A stretch of 64,000 bases of DNA from Halichondria panicea (taxonomy: Eukaryota; Porifera; Demospongiae; Suberitida; Halichondriidae). This document shows positions 22,380 through 34,161 of the stretch, piece after piece (the first letter of the stretch is position 1; every line of letters starts with the position of its first letter). The stretch is from assembly GCF_963675165.1 (NCBI RefSeq), contig NC_087381.1, forward strand, positions 2,666,001 to 2,730,000. The letters run 5' to 3'. The notes under the pieces are model-generated. The model saw nothing but the letters and a program-made list of their open reading frames with translations, was not told the origin of the DNA and searched no databases. A program made the translations under genes and the position numbers.

Positions 22380-24465
22380 TGTTAATTATAGCTGGTTCTA
22401 ACCTCTTGCATGATGATTTTTCCGCTTGCATGCTTGTTCTGACCGCTTGCATGATGATTCTATTGCTTGCTTGTTAATTTGTTCTAACCTCTTGCAGGAT
22501 GATTCTATCACTTGCTTGTTTGTTCTAACCTCTTGCATGATGATTCTATTGCTTGCTTGTTTGTTCTAACCACTTGCACGATGATTCTATATCGCGTGAT
22601 TGCTTGTTCTGATTGCTTTCATGATGATTCTATTGCTTGCTTGTTAATTTGTTCTAACCTCTTGCACGATGATTCTATATCGCTTGATTGCTTGTTCTGA
22701 TTGCTTTCATGATGATTCTATTGCTTGCTTGTTAATTTGTTCTGACCTCTTGCAAGATGATTCTATCACTTGCTTGTTTGTTCTAACCTCTTGCAAGATG
22801 ATTCTATTGCTTGCTTATTTGTTCTAACCTCTTGCACGATGATTCTATATCGCTTGATTGCTTGTTCTGATTGCTTTCATGATGATTCTATTGCTTGCTT
22901 GGTTAATTTGCTAACCTCTTGCAAGATGATTCTATTGCTTGCTTGTTTGTTCTAACCTCTTGCACGATGATTCTATATCGCTTGATTGCTTGTTCTGATT
23001 GCTTTCATGATGATTCTATTGCTTGCTTGTTAATTTGTTCTGACCTCTTGCTAGCCTCGATCCCAGGCCGAGTTTTCGCTTTTATAACGGTTAGGCGAAC
23101 AACTGGGCCTGGTACTAGTTGTCTGCGCATGCGTCAGTCGTTGGTCAGATTCTGACCAATGGATATTCTCGTTCACTTTCGTGACATTTATATTCGTGTA
23201 CTATCGTGTACTAGAAGTCAGTTCCCGTTTTATCATTATTGGAATCGATTGGAATGGCTCTTAGTTGAAGCTTCTCTCTTCTCTGAAGCTTATTCTGAAG
23301 ACTGAACAACAAGGGAAGAGGTATAAAGCTTTGTCAAGCTTGTTAAGGTCAGATATTTTTGTGTGGGCCCTATGGCTATGCTATCAAGTGTTGTTCATGT
23401 TTGGCAAGATCTACCGGTATGTAGGTAGACTATATATAGTTTCATCATTAATATGGTGGATCAAGTGAAGAGTGTGAGCTAGAGAACTTGGTGCTGCCAT
23501 CATCAGCTCGTCGACAATGACACTATAACCGAGAAATTTAATATGTATAGATCTACACATAATTATTTAAAATGTCTACTTCTCTGTACAGGATCTAGGA
23601 GCAATGGCTAATATCCAGCTATCCCAACAGTGCTCCTCTTGGCTATACTAACGGACGAGACTAGACAGTTTGAGGTAAGGGTTTAACCGTCTTTGGTTTC
23701 TTTTAATATTGTCCTATACTCACAGGACTGGAGTATGACCTGCTCATTCGAGCGTTGCTGGGTAGCTCAGAGACATCAAGAGAATCTACGTTTTCTCAAG
23801 CAAAATTTAACTGAGTTACGAGTTGGGGCCTAGAATCACAGAAGTCCAGCAGCCTGCTAAATCTTTTTGAAATGTAATTTGAAGGCATTCAATCATCCTG
23901 AAGTTGCCCTGGGTCACTGTAATTGTGCTGCAGCACAACTGGCAACTCCCCAGGCCTTTGTGTGAAGCAGCTCCCTATGTGCATCTTTTGTGTACTCACT
24001 CTGTGCATTTTCTGTGTACAAATTTCCATTATTGATTTATTAAATATTTTTGCCGACCACAAATATACAATGAAAATTTGACGCATGCGCAGACAACTAG
24101 TACCAGGCCCAGTTGTTCGCCTAACCGTTATAAAAGCGAAAACTCGGCCTGGGATCGAGGCTAACCTCTTGCAAGATGATTCTATCACTTGCTTGTTTGT
24201 TCTAACCTCTTGCAAGATGATTCTATCACTTGCTTGTTTGTTCTAACCTCTTGCACGATGATTCTATATCGTTTGCATGCATGCTTGTATGATGATTCTA
24301 TTGCTTGCTCTTGCGGGATGATTCTGTATAATTATATCACTTGCTTGTTTGTTCTAACTTCTTGCACGATGATTTTCTCCCACTTGTGTGTTTGTTCTGA
24401 CCATGTGCACGCGATGATTCTATATCGCTTGCTGCATGCTTGTTCTAACTGCATGCGTGCATGAT
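22380..24465 (+). repeat. Minisatellite of CTTGCA(C/A)GATGATTCTAT units, split by an insertion
   Basis: Units of about 40-45 bp built from TTGTTCTAACCTCTTGCA, GATGATTCTAT and TGCTTGCTTG fill 22390-23051 and 24164-24460. A higher-order unit adds TTGATTGCTTGTTCTGATTG. The ORFs here only reflect the repeat. The interruption is the element at 23052-24163. Confidence 0.92.
23052..24163. mobile_element. TAGCCTCGA-family element, copy B (1112 bp)
   Basis: Same terminal inverted repeats as copy A, reverse orientation relative to it, closely similar throughout. ACCTCTTGC flanks both sides (23043-23051 and 24164-24172). This 9 bp is part of the host minisatellite, so the element landed inside the array. 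No conserved ORF. Confidence 0.92.
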
Positions 24466-24647
24466 GATTAGGGGTTGGTAGATTATGCTGGCATAATTTT
24501 GAGCATATTATAATAGGCACATTTTTTAGGTGAGAATTATGCTGGCATAATAGGCACCTTTATCAATTATGAGAATAAATTAATAGGCAGGTTTTGGAAG
24601 TATATACAGGTCAGTATATACGAATCATAAACATGTGTAGGCCTGAG

Positions 24648-27185
24648 GGTGCATGGAAAAGAAGGAAACGGAAAACGGAAACGGAAGGCAGAAAGCGGAA
24701 ACGGAAGGCGGAAACGGAAAACGGAAATATCTCAGCTGTGTAAAGTTAACGACCATTACCATTCTGTGTTTTTTGACATGAATATGAATATGGATAGTAG
24801 AGAGCTGAGTTGTAGGAAGCCTATCTAATCTATCTAGCTTCAAGGAGCTTCAAGGGGCAATAAGATAAGGTAGCTTGAGACAAGGGGGTGCTCCAGAGCA
24901 TGCTTCCTACGCCCCTGGTCGATCAGAGTGAATGAAGTGAACCTGTTTGACTGATATGAAAGTTGAGTACATGGAAAAGCAATAGGAGGCCAGAATCTGA
25001 GAACTGAATACATCCAGCTTTCGCAAGTAACAGATGACGTCAGGCAAGATTGTATGGAGAAGTAAGACCCTTGCAAAACATGGACTGTGCTGCAACATTG
25101 CATGGCAACTTGATAGCTGAACCTTACACAAGATTGTAATTATGTTGGAGAGTAAGACCCTGAGATAAAGTTGCAATGGCTGAACCTAGCCATCTAAACA
25201 GTACTGCATGGTAGCCTTGTACTTGTCCGGTTTTCGGTTTTTACTTCACTTGCTTCATGTTCACTCTCATGTTTATTTATTGATTTACATATTCAATTTA
25301 AAACACAGAATGGTAATTAAACTGATGAGAGTGAAGTGAACATGAAAGCATAAAAGCCTGTACTGCAGTGGCGGATTCAGAGGAGGGTCCATGGGGTCCC
25401 TTGACCCCCCCTTTTGAAGTTATTAACTTTAGAAGGCTTAATTAATGACACCAGCTAGCTATTTATCAGTTTTTGTAGCTATTGTAATTTGATTCAATGA
25501 TTGTACCTGTTGTTTTGATGTATCAACTGCCAAAGGAGTGTTCAGGCTAGCCTAGGCTAGCTAGTTGACTGTTCTGGCAGCTAGCTAGCTTTACGCTAGT
25601 CTGGGGGCCAGACCTCTTTCTCAGAGGGGGGAGGGGGAAGAGAGAAAGACTGGAGACTCTTGCAGCACTTCCGTGTGCTCTTGGAATGTCAATAGGGGGA
25701 GGAGACTGTGATATTGGATGTTATAAAGAAAGAGTAGATGTAGCAATTCATTGGCTGTATCTAAATTCCATTGGTTGTAATCCAAATTCCACAAAGGCAA
25801 TACTCGTGGATTAAAAATCACATGACATAGGATATGTATTTCATTGGCTCTGGCCACATTCCGCTAGAGCAGACGGAAATGCTGCAAGAGTCTCCAGACC
25901 TAAATCCTAGCTCTCTTGATTTTGCCCCCGAGCTATTAGGTCTGGCCCCCAGACTAGCTAGACTCGCAAGCCACTCCCTTTTCTCTGATTGGACGGGGGC
26001 GGGAGAAAAGGGACTGGTGACTCTGGGACACATTTTGTGTCTCTACCAGAATTTGGGTAGAGATTATTCATTGATTTTTCCACGTGATCCAAAAATTGCG
26101 TGAGGTTAAGTAGAATTGCGTAGCCTGCAAAAGTGATCGCGGGCTTCTTAGCTACAGTTTAAGAATGGATGCTAGTGCTAGAAAAGAGAAGATGATGGAG
26201 TAATAACATCATCAGGCATTCAGCTAGGATATAGTCATCTAAGACACCAGCAGAGATTAGCTTGTTTTAGTTTTACGTGATGAGAACTGGCAGCCGAAAG
26301 TCATTGGTTGCCTAAAGCTTTTAATAACCTGTACAATACAAGACAGATAATGGCAGACGGCAGCAGTTGAATTGAGAGTAGTCAGACTTGTACAAGCTGT
26401 CTTAAATCGCTGCCACTCCTCGGTTCAAAGAAGGACTGCCAAGATTTCTACGTTCATCAGCTGTTCCATGCTAATCCACAAGTTGTGGCACAACAGACAC
26501 TGGTACAAGGATCTATAAAATCAAAAGGCTGGCTAGATAGATCTGTATACTTGTCTTCTGTGTGTCTTTAGCTTTTGACGCATCAGAATAAATTGGATAA
26601 TTTGCACGTGACATTAATATTTAAATAGCATTCCTGATTTACACAAGCTGTAGCCCAGAGTCACCAGTCCCTTTTCTCCCGCCCCCGTCCAATCAGAGAA
26701 AAGGGAGTGGCTTGCGAGTCTACAGACTAGCTTTACGCAAGTCTATTATGGGACTTCCCCTGGCTGAGTATGGGATTTTCCCTAGTCACGTGTGACCGGA
26801 AGTGGGCGTAACCTCAAAAATTCGCGCTGCGCTCTCGTTAGTTTGGACCCCCCCCCTCTCATTTTTCCTGGATCCGCCACTGTACTGATGAGAATGAAGT
26901 GAACATGAAGCACCCCCTTGACGTTGTCTCAAGCTACCTTACCTAGTTGCTCCTTGAATGTCATAGCTAGATGGATAGGCTTCCCCACAGCACCCCTTTA
27001 CAAATACATCTTCTGCTATCAACTTTCACTACTGCAAAAAACACAGAATGGTAATGGTCGTTAACTTTACACAGCTGAGATATTTCCGTTTTCCGTTTCC
27101 GTTTTCCGTTTCCGTTTTCCGTTTCCGTCTTCCCTTTCCGCTTTCCGCCTTCCGTTTTCCGTTTCCTTCTTTTCCATGCACCCAG
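24648..27185. mobile_element. Composite foldback, arms 24648-24905 and 26905-27185
   Basis: The left arm has GCATGGAAAAGAAGG, GGAAACGG-type short repeats, ACCATTACCATTCTGTG and GGTAGCTTGAGACAA. The right arm has the same pieces in reverse complement and reverse order (TTTCCGTTTTCC repeats at about 27080-27170). The interior contains the element at 25366-26882. Confidence 0.8.
25366..26882. mobile_element. CAGTGGCGGA-terminated element (hAT-like)
   Basis: Termini are CAGTGGCGGATTCAG and, inverted, CAGTGGCGGATCCAG. CAGTGGCGGA-type termini are typical of hAT-related non-autonomous elements. TACTG flanks both sides; because CTG also belongs to the terminus, an 8 bp CTGTACTG reading is possible. 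Inside, another inverted pair (CCCTTTTCTCTGATTGGACG near 25976 and its inverse near 26690) shows a nested foldback. No transposase was seen. Confidence 0.7.
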
Positions 27186-27189
27186 AATG

Positions 27190-27919
27190 GAGTGCTGAGC
27201 TGAAGAAAGGAGGTTTCGATGTCACAGCCACGCCCACCTCATAAGTTGCCATGTGCGTTGCTGTGGCAGTCATTTAAAGATGGCGGAATTGCGTAGGTAA
27301 GAAAAGTGGAGCCTGAGAGGTCATTTGCCTCTTCGAAGCGAACGCAATTCTGAGAAAAACACCCATGGTCCGGGTTTTAGTCGACTAGAGACCAATTTCA
27401 AGCTCTAGAGCACCACAGTCAATTCTTCCACGCTTGGACTTCACTTTAAATAAAGCGTGTAGCCTTACTATACGCAATTCTAAAGTCTCATGAGACTAAT
27501 AACTAACTAAAAGTAATATTACTTCATTTTGCGGGCGTTGTGCCGGGAAATAATACGCATCAAGGATGGTTGAGAGGAAATCAATATGAAATCAATGTGA
27601 AATGATCACGTGAGTTACTCCTGTTGCCAATCCCCTATTACTCTATCTCTGGTCTGACGACATTTAGGTATATAGTGGTGTATTTCCGTCATCAGGTCAC
27701 TAGACATGCAGCTTTTGCAAAAGAATTGACCAATCGTAACGAATAGCAGTGGGGTTAGTGTCCCTTCCCTCTGTCATTGGCATGCCAAACTTTTCCAAAG
27801 GGCCTTGGCAGATCCTCAGATGTTCTGAGTACCCTGGGAAAGCAATTTACGGGTAAGTTTAAAGTACAGTGCAACAACCAAAGAGAGTAGAACTTATGTT
27901 TTTTTTACGTTTTTGTGTA
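27190..27919. other. Gene-free stretch
   Basis: No ORF of recognisable type and no repeat boundary. Its first 100 bp are GC-richer and free of long A/T runs. Confidence 0.35.
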
Positions 27920-28150
27920 TACCGTATAGAGCGAAATTTTCGAGGGGCTTAATTTTCGCGGATTTCGTGGGTTAGAATTCTACACGAAATTAAGTCCACG
28001 AAAATTGTTAAATTACCTGCTATAACGTGCAAAGATTTAAGGCGTGGCTTCCGGTTAGCAGTCATTCCGCGAACATTGTGCAACGAAATGGCTTTTATAG
28101 AGGCCAATCCACGAAATATAAGTGCCTCGAAAATTTCACGCTATACGTTA
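27920..28150. mobile_element. TACCGTATAG MITE
   Basis: Starts TACCGTATAGAGCGAAATTT and ends AAATTTCACGCTATACGTTA. It is the inverse-orientation homologue of 20764-20977. Confidence 0.85.
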
Positions 28151-29092
28151 TCTTCTAAACTAGCTAAATGTGATTGATCAATGCAGGTACTGAAAGTTCA
28201 ACTATTGGCGCTTCCAGTGGACCACCACCTGTTACATCATATGACATCATCATTCCAAAATGGCTGCTAGAATATGTGTACATTGGAAATATGTTAGGCA
28301 TGAAGCTATCTTATATGTTTGAGTTAAGATCTGAAATTTGTTGTGCAAGTACTTCATTACCTTGTGCAACTTTTGAGCTCCAGCGGAAGTGCAGGCTGTT
28401 AGTAGGTTCTGAGATACACAGAATTTGGTAGCAAATGTGTTAGGTATTGATTTATGAAGTATACATGATGCAGTTTAATTGAGTATGCTATAGTTAAGGT
28501 CTGATTTTTGAGCATGTACTACAATAGTATACTTTTCATTTGTGCTGACTTACATAGGCCATAGATACTATAAATTACTGTAATTTATAGTATCTATGCA
28601 TATATATAGGCACTCAATTATTTTAATAAGCTCAATTAGCATTGAGCGTAGAATAATTTTTAGACATAGAAGCATAGATCTACTATAATTTATAATATCT
28701 ATATGATAGAAGTGTGGTTAAAACAAATGGGCGTAGTTATTATTGTGTAATTAGCACTACCACATGGCCTGCACATGCATGCTATAATGGCATCATCAAG
28801 TGTTAGTAGTGACTCACTGTTCATTTAATGACAGACAAACCTTGCTCTTCGCGATTACATTAATAATTATTGAGCCCTCAGTTATGTTACAGTAGGAATA
28901 ATGGGTGGCAACAAAAGAATAATAGGTAGACTCTCTTGGCAGAATATATAATAGGTAATTTTTCTAGCATAATTGGGAAAAGCCTATAGTGGTCAGGTTG
29001 GCGCCTCGGAGCGGGAGATTCATGAGTGGCTATAGTATGAAAAGGCGACTTCCACTTTGTCGATCCAAGTATGATTCTACGGTTGCCGAGAA
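28151..29092. other. Intergenic stretch with a near-perfect palindrome
   Basis: An 85-residue ORF (28174-28431, +) follows a possible acceptor CAATGCAG but matches nothing recognised. 28560-28598 is a palindrome with a 1 bp centre (CATAGATACTATAAATTAC and its inverse). Confidence 0.4.
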
Positions 29093-29212
29093 GGGTCACC
29101 CGCCTCCGCCTACCGCCACAATGAACCGCGCGCGGATGTTTTGTTACGCTTGCGGTTAAGACATTAAGCGCGCGCGGTTCATTGTGGCGGTATAGGCGTA
29201 GGCGTGTGACCC
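29093..29212. mobile_element. 120 bp GC-rich hairpin MITE
   Basis: GGGTCACCCGCCTCCGCCTA and CCGCCACAATGAACCGCGCG are matched by the inverse arm, about 41 bp each, around a loop near 29135-29168. No convincing target duplication. GC content contrasts strongly with the surroundings. Confidence 0.75.
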
Positions 29213-29580
29213 TCGGCCACCGTATGATTCTGTTGCTTACCGCATTCAGATATAGCCATTAGTCACTTCCGGACCGGATGCCGTAGAGGGCGAGAGATCA
29301 GCTTAGTTGCTGCAATGAGCTAGCTCAGATTAAAATTGTCTCGCTGGTGGATGCAATGAATGATACAAGCCCTACACTGTTGTGTGTGGTTTGCGTGTAT
29401 TGTGGCAAATATCAGGTAAAAACGCACATTTGCCAGTTACGCACCTTGCGTTAAAACCACACATCATGTTTTTACAGTGTATAAACAGAAGATGGTGTAT
29501 ACACACCATTCTCACAGTGCTATTATTCAAATTGTAAAAAGATTGGCCTATTTAATAATCTGGAATATTTGGCACAGGCC

Positions 29581-29623
29581 TAGCCTCGAATCCACGCGGA
29601 TTAAAATATTTTAATCGAGGCTA
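29581..29623. mobile_element. TAGCCTCGA-family micro-copy (43 bp)
   Basis: TAGCCTCGA and TCGAGGCTA lie only 43 bp apart end to end. GCACAGGCC flanks both sides exactly (29572-29580 and 29624-29632). Termini and 9 bp duplication match the larger copies, so this is the minimal member of the family. Confidence 0.85.
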
Positions 29624-29739
29624 GCACAGGCCTAGCCGAATGAGGGCAGCCCCATATCGCTTCTATACACTGTATACATATATTCCTCCTGCGGCTACAC
29701 CTTGGGGCATAATTAATATAGGATATATGATATTATTAT

Positions 29740-29990
29740 TGTGATGTCTTGGAAATATTATTAAGAACTCTGATGCACAAAATACACACAGGCTATTTAT
29801 ACAAAAACAAAACCACAGGAGAACTTTCTAGAACACTACTATATAAATAAGTATATGCAACTAAAATAACCGCTAGAACTAACACAGAGGGTGACAGTTA
29901 TATACTGTTTACAATAAATCATAAGCTATCTAGTTCTATAAGATAGTTCTTAGTCCATATTGTGGTAACATAACATCTTAGGTTACCACA
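29740..29990 (-). repeat. 3' LTR of the Gypsy element
   Basis: 251 bp, TGTGATGTCTTGG to GGTTACCACA as read on the plus strand. It differs from the other LTR at only a handful of places (for example extra ATA within GACAGTTATATACTG), so the insertion is fairly young. Confidence 0.95.
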
Positions 29991-30111
29991 TTCCTCCCCG
30001 CTTAAGTTTGACTGTACATAAGTCTTTCAACAGGTCGTCGGTCTCGTTGTGGGTACGTTTTCCTTATAGGAGGTGAGTTATCAGGAGGTACCTCCGGTAC
30101 TTCTGGAGTGT

Positions 30112-31062
30112 CTATTTCACTTGTGAAAAACTCGCATTGTTCTTGTTGTTCGTGGTCTGCGAACTGGCGATCTTGAATCTGATCAATGTGTCTATAGTGA
30201 TGACATTTCCATTAGTGAGTTTAACCTTAAATATCGCTGGTCCTAATACACTAACAATTTCTCCAGACATCCATTTCTTTGAAGACAGATAGCCCCTAGC
30301 TAGCACAGATTGTCCTTCTTCAAATGTTCTAAGTTTAGAATGCTTGTCATGATTCTTCTTTTGCTGGAGTTGTTTGTTTTGGACAGTGATCTCAATTTCA
30401 GGTTTCAGCAAATCTAATTTCGTTCGGACTCTTCGCTGTAGAAATAACTCACTAGGAGTAGAGCCGGTAGTTGCATGAGGAGTAGCCCTGTATTTTCCTA
30501 AGAAGGTGTTGAGTCTGCCAATAAGTGAGAATCCATCATGTTCACTTGCTCTGATCGCATTCTTAAATGTTTGGACAAATCTCTCGGCAAGACCATTCGT
30601 TGAAGGGTGGTATGGTGCACTCTTGATATGCTTGATTCCATGTTGTTTCATGAAGTTGTTAAATTCCACAGAGGTAAATTGTGGCCCATTGTCTGAGACT
30701 ATCTGTTCAGGAAGACCATATCTTGTAAAGAATGAGGAGAGAGCTTCAATAGTCTTTTCAGAGGTAGTACTAGACATGATGATCACTTCTGGCCATTTAG
30801 AGTGTGCATCTACCATGATGAAGAACATTTTTCCTTGGAATGGTCCAGCGAAATCGATGTGAATACGTTTCATTGGAGTGGTTGGCCATTGCCAGATGTG
30901 CAATGGTGCAGCTGGTGGATTAGGTTTGTGCTCTTGGCAGGGTTTGCATGACTTGGCTTGCTTCTCAATCTCTTGGTCTAGTCCATTCCACCACATATAA
31001 CTTCGAGCAACTGCTTTCATTCTTTGGATACCAGGATGTCCTTCATGAAGGGTCTTAAGCAC
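30112..31062 (-). pseudogene. Gypsy integrase
   Basis: Open for 316 residues. It has an HHCC zinc-binding region (HEGHPGIQRM...CKPC), the three catalytic acidic positions of the DDE core in HIDFAGPF, VSDNGPQF and NGLAERF, and a basic C-terminal region. This is the best-preserved part of the element. The junction with RNase H upstream (31063-31214) contains an in-frame TAA. Confidence 0.9.
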
Positions 31063-31213
31063 CTGTTGTTGAAGTGCGCTGGGAACAATTACTCTAATTC
31101 CCCAGAGTAGGCAGTCGGATTCGATTGAAATTTAATCTTTTCTGTTGTAGAACGGTTTGAGGTCACTTGGAATTTGACTCGGCCATCCCTCTCTCGTGTA
31201 TCTCAGTACTTTG

Positions 31214-32630
31214 CTAAGACAGGGGTCGTTTTTTGGTAGCTTGCCTCACGTTCTTGCATGTTACCGGCAGAGATTGGAGTTGGGAAACGTTAAATATGTG
31301 TATACCTTCTCCTCCCTTGTCAGAACCTAACGTTGGTAGAGGTAACCTCGTTAATCCATCTGCATTGCTGTGCGTGTCAGTTGACTTGTACTGTATCTCA
31401 TAGTTGTAGGCAGACAGTAGAAGGCAGACAGTAGAAGTGCCCATCGTTGAAGTCTTGCGGTGGCTAGTGTTGGAATCCCTTTCTTTGCTCCAAAAATTGC
31501 TGTGAGAGGTTTGTGATCGGTTATCAAAGTGAATTTCCGCCCATATAAGTATTGGTGAATTTTCTTCACCCCAAATGTGAGCGAGAGTGCTTCCTTCTCG
31601 AGCTGTGAGTAATTTTTTTCACTTGGAGAGAGTGTACGGGATGCAAAGGATATTGGTTTCTCACTTCCATCAGGGAGTACATGTGAGATAACTGCTCCTA
31701 TTCCATAAGATGACGCATCGGCTGCCATACGGAGGGGTAGTTCGGGGTTGTAGTGTGTTAGTACCTCGGCTGACATTAGTTTGTCTTTGGCTGCCTGAAA
31801 GGACTGTGTGCAGTCTGTTGTCCATTCCCACTTCTTGTTGGCTTGCAATAGCTGGTTAAGCGGGTAGAGGAGTGTTGCCAAATCTTGGATAAATTTTCCG
31901 TAGTAATTGATCAAACCGAGGAATGAGCGCAATTCTTGGACATTGGTCGGTTGAGGAGCATTTGCAATAGCTTCGACCTTGCGTGGTAGTGCACTGATGC
32001 CTTCTTTATCGATGCGGTGCCCCAAATACTCCACCGAGTGTGCGAGGAATGTACATTTCTCCTGTTTGAGCCGGAATCCATGTTTCTCGAGTCTCGACAG
32101 CACTTCGTTGAGGTTTTTCATGTGATCATCCTAAGATATCGTCGATGTAACAAACAACACTTGGGATACCTTGGAGTATGTTTTCCATGAGCCGTTGAAA
32201 AATGGCTGGTGCAGAGGCAATTCCAAAAGGTAAACGGGTATATTGGTAAAGACCTTGGTGCGTATTAATTGTTACGTATGGTCTTGAGGACTCGTCGAGC
32301 TCCATTTGCAGGTACGCTTGTCGGAGATCGAGTTTTGTGAATTTGTGTCCATTGGCCAACGTAGCAAACAGCTCTTCAGGTTTAGGCAATGGTATACTGG
32401 TCTACAGTCAAAGCTTGATTCACAGTGACCTTGTAGTCTCCACAAAGGCGAATTTTCCCTTCAGGTTTAGGAACAGTAACAATAGGTGCAGCCCAGTCAC
32501 TGGAATCAACTTTCTTGATTACCCCTTGTTTCTCGAGTCGATCCAATTCTTTCCCCACTACATCTTTGAGAGCAAATGGGATTGGTCTTGGCTTGAAAAA
32601 CTTGGGGGTAGCATCTGTTTGTATGTGCAA
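31214..32630 (-). pseudogene. Gypsy reverse transcriptase and RNase H, broken by frameshifts
   Basis: RT motifs include DWAAPIVTVPKPEGKIR, TKLDLRQAYLQM and CYIDDIL. RNase H starts around AADASSYGIGAVISH and includes LITDHKPL. Reading frame changes near 32385, near 32126 (just after the YIDD catalytic box) and near 31420. The last coincides with a tandem duplication of about 13 bp (GGCAGACAGTAGAA). Confidence 0.9.
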
Positions 32631-32706
32631 GGTAGCTTTGTGTGGTTGAATCGTGTCTAGTTCTTCTTTGAAAAGGGCGTCATGTTGTTTCAGTAATGTC
32701 TTGAGA

Positions 32707-33843
32707 CTAGAGGAATCGTTTGACAGTGGCTATGCTTTGCCAGTTGAGCTGGATTTGTTTCAGCCAATTTCTTCCCATGAGGTTGGGTCCATTTCCAGCG
32801 ACTACAATCAGAGGTAGTTGAGCACGTTGGTCACCATAGCTGACGTTAACTTGTAGTTCTCCCATGACCTTCAGTGGTTGGTCGGTGTATGTTTTGAGAA
32901 TAATGTCTGAGTACTTCTTCAGTTTAAGTTTCGGAAAACACGAATGTCGTGTAGTCTCCGATATGATAGAAACAGCCGCTCCTGTATCGATTTCCAACGT
33001 TAAGTTTTTTTCTTCAATTTGAACTGTAACTTCGATTGGGGTAGTAGCTGGAGTTGTGAGCTTGAGTGTGTAAAATTCTTCAGAGTCGGAGCTTGACGAA
33101 ATTTCTTCTTGTTGTACCACCCTGTTAGTGCGTTGAGGATGCGGGTCTTGGGATCTGCAGACAGGGGCAATATGGCCCTCTTTTCCGCATGCATGGCAGG
33201 TGGCATCTTTAAATTTGCAATCTTTTGCAGCATGGTTAGTTTTTCCACATCTAGTGCAAGCAAATTGTGAGGTCCTTTGTTTGGAACGAATTTGGAGTTT
33301 CTTAATGCTTGACTCATTTCCACTGAACGATTTAGCATTTCTCTCAGCAGCTTCCATGGAGAGGGCTTGCTCTATAGCTTTCGTTAGCGTCAGTGTCTTT
33401 TCGGTGAGTAGTCGTCGTCAGATTGCTTCATTGCGTATCCCACACACAAAACGGTCCCGGAGGGCTTGTTCTAAATAGTCTTCAAATTCGCAATATTTTG
33501 CCAAATTTCGGAGGGCAGCTTCGTAGTCAGCGATAGTCTCCCCTGCAGCCTGATCAGGTTTATGGAAGTGATATCATTCCACTATTGTTGTTCGCTTCGG
33601 TTCGAAATGGGACTTGAGGTGATCGAAAATTTCGTTGAGAGTCTTGTCCTTTACAGGGTCTGGTGCAAACAGGTCTCGTAATGTAGAGTATACTGTGGCT
33701 CCTACCACACTCAAGAAAGTGGCTACTTGCTTGTTTACTGCCACTGAATTTGCAGAGAAGTAGAGTTCCACTCTTTCAAGATATACAGTGATTGGTTCTG
33801 CAGATGAGTTGAATTCGTTGAGAGTTCCTAGTTGAGTTGCCAT
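32707..33843 (-). pseudogene. Gypsy gag, zinc knuckles and protease
   Basis: Starts at ATG 33843 (MATQLGTLNEF). The frame stays open in register except for TGA at 33576-33574 and TGA at 33420-33418. Two CCHC knuckles follow (CTRCGKTNHAAKDC and CHACGKEGHIAPVC), then an aspartic protease active site (LEIDTGAAVS). Both TGA codons could derive from CGA by CpG deamination. A frameshift near 32720 separates protease from RT. Confidence 0.88.
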
Positions 33844-33884
33844 GATCCGTGAGCTGGAATCCACATGCAAGTCTCGTCGCCAAT

Positions 33885-34131
33885 TGTGATGTCTTGGAAA
33901 TATTATTAAGAACTCTGATGCACAAAATACACACAGGCTATTTATACAAAAACAAAACCACAGGAGAACTTTCTAGAACAGTACTAAATAAGGATAATTA
34001 TGCAACTAAAATAACCGCTAGAACTAACACAGAGGGTGACAGTTACTGTTTACAATAAATCATAAGCTATCTAATTCTATAAGATAGTTCTTAGTCCATA
34101 TTGTGGTAACATAACATCTTAGGTTACCACA
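33885..34131 (-). repeat. 5' LTR of the Gypsy element
   Basis: 247 bp, same termini as the other LTR, followed on its outer side by the ATTAT duplication. Confidence 0.95.
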
Positions 34132-34161
34132 ATTATAAATTATTCATGTGGCACACCGAGT

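Larger units (their letters stand above)
29740..34131 (-). mobile_element. Complete but defective Ty3/Gypsy LTR retrotransposon
   Basis: Two LTRs (29740-29990 and 33885-34131, both TGTG...CACA) enclose 3.9 kb of gag-pol on the minus strand. ATTAT is duplicated at 29735-29739 and 34132-34136. Next to the 5' LTR is TGGCGACGAGAC, a possible primer-binding site. Next to the 3' LTR is AGCGGGGAGGAA, a polypurine tract (29991-30002). Domain order is gag, zinc knuckles, protease, RT, RNase H, integrase, the Gypsy order. At least two in-frame TGA codons, one TAA and several frameshifts make it inactive. It lies 26 bp downstream of the sulfotransferase stop. Confidence 0.96.

Noticed and set aside
22512..23155. 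ORFs with repeated LLHDDSIACLFVLT
   Set aside because: Minisatellite read-through with no start context or domain.
22380..24465. CRISPR-like repeat and spacer layout
   Set aside because: Units are contiguous degenerate minisatellite repeats, spacers are not unique, and the genome is eukaryotic.
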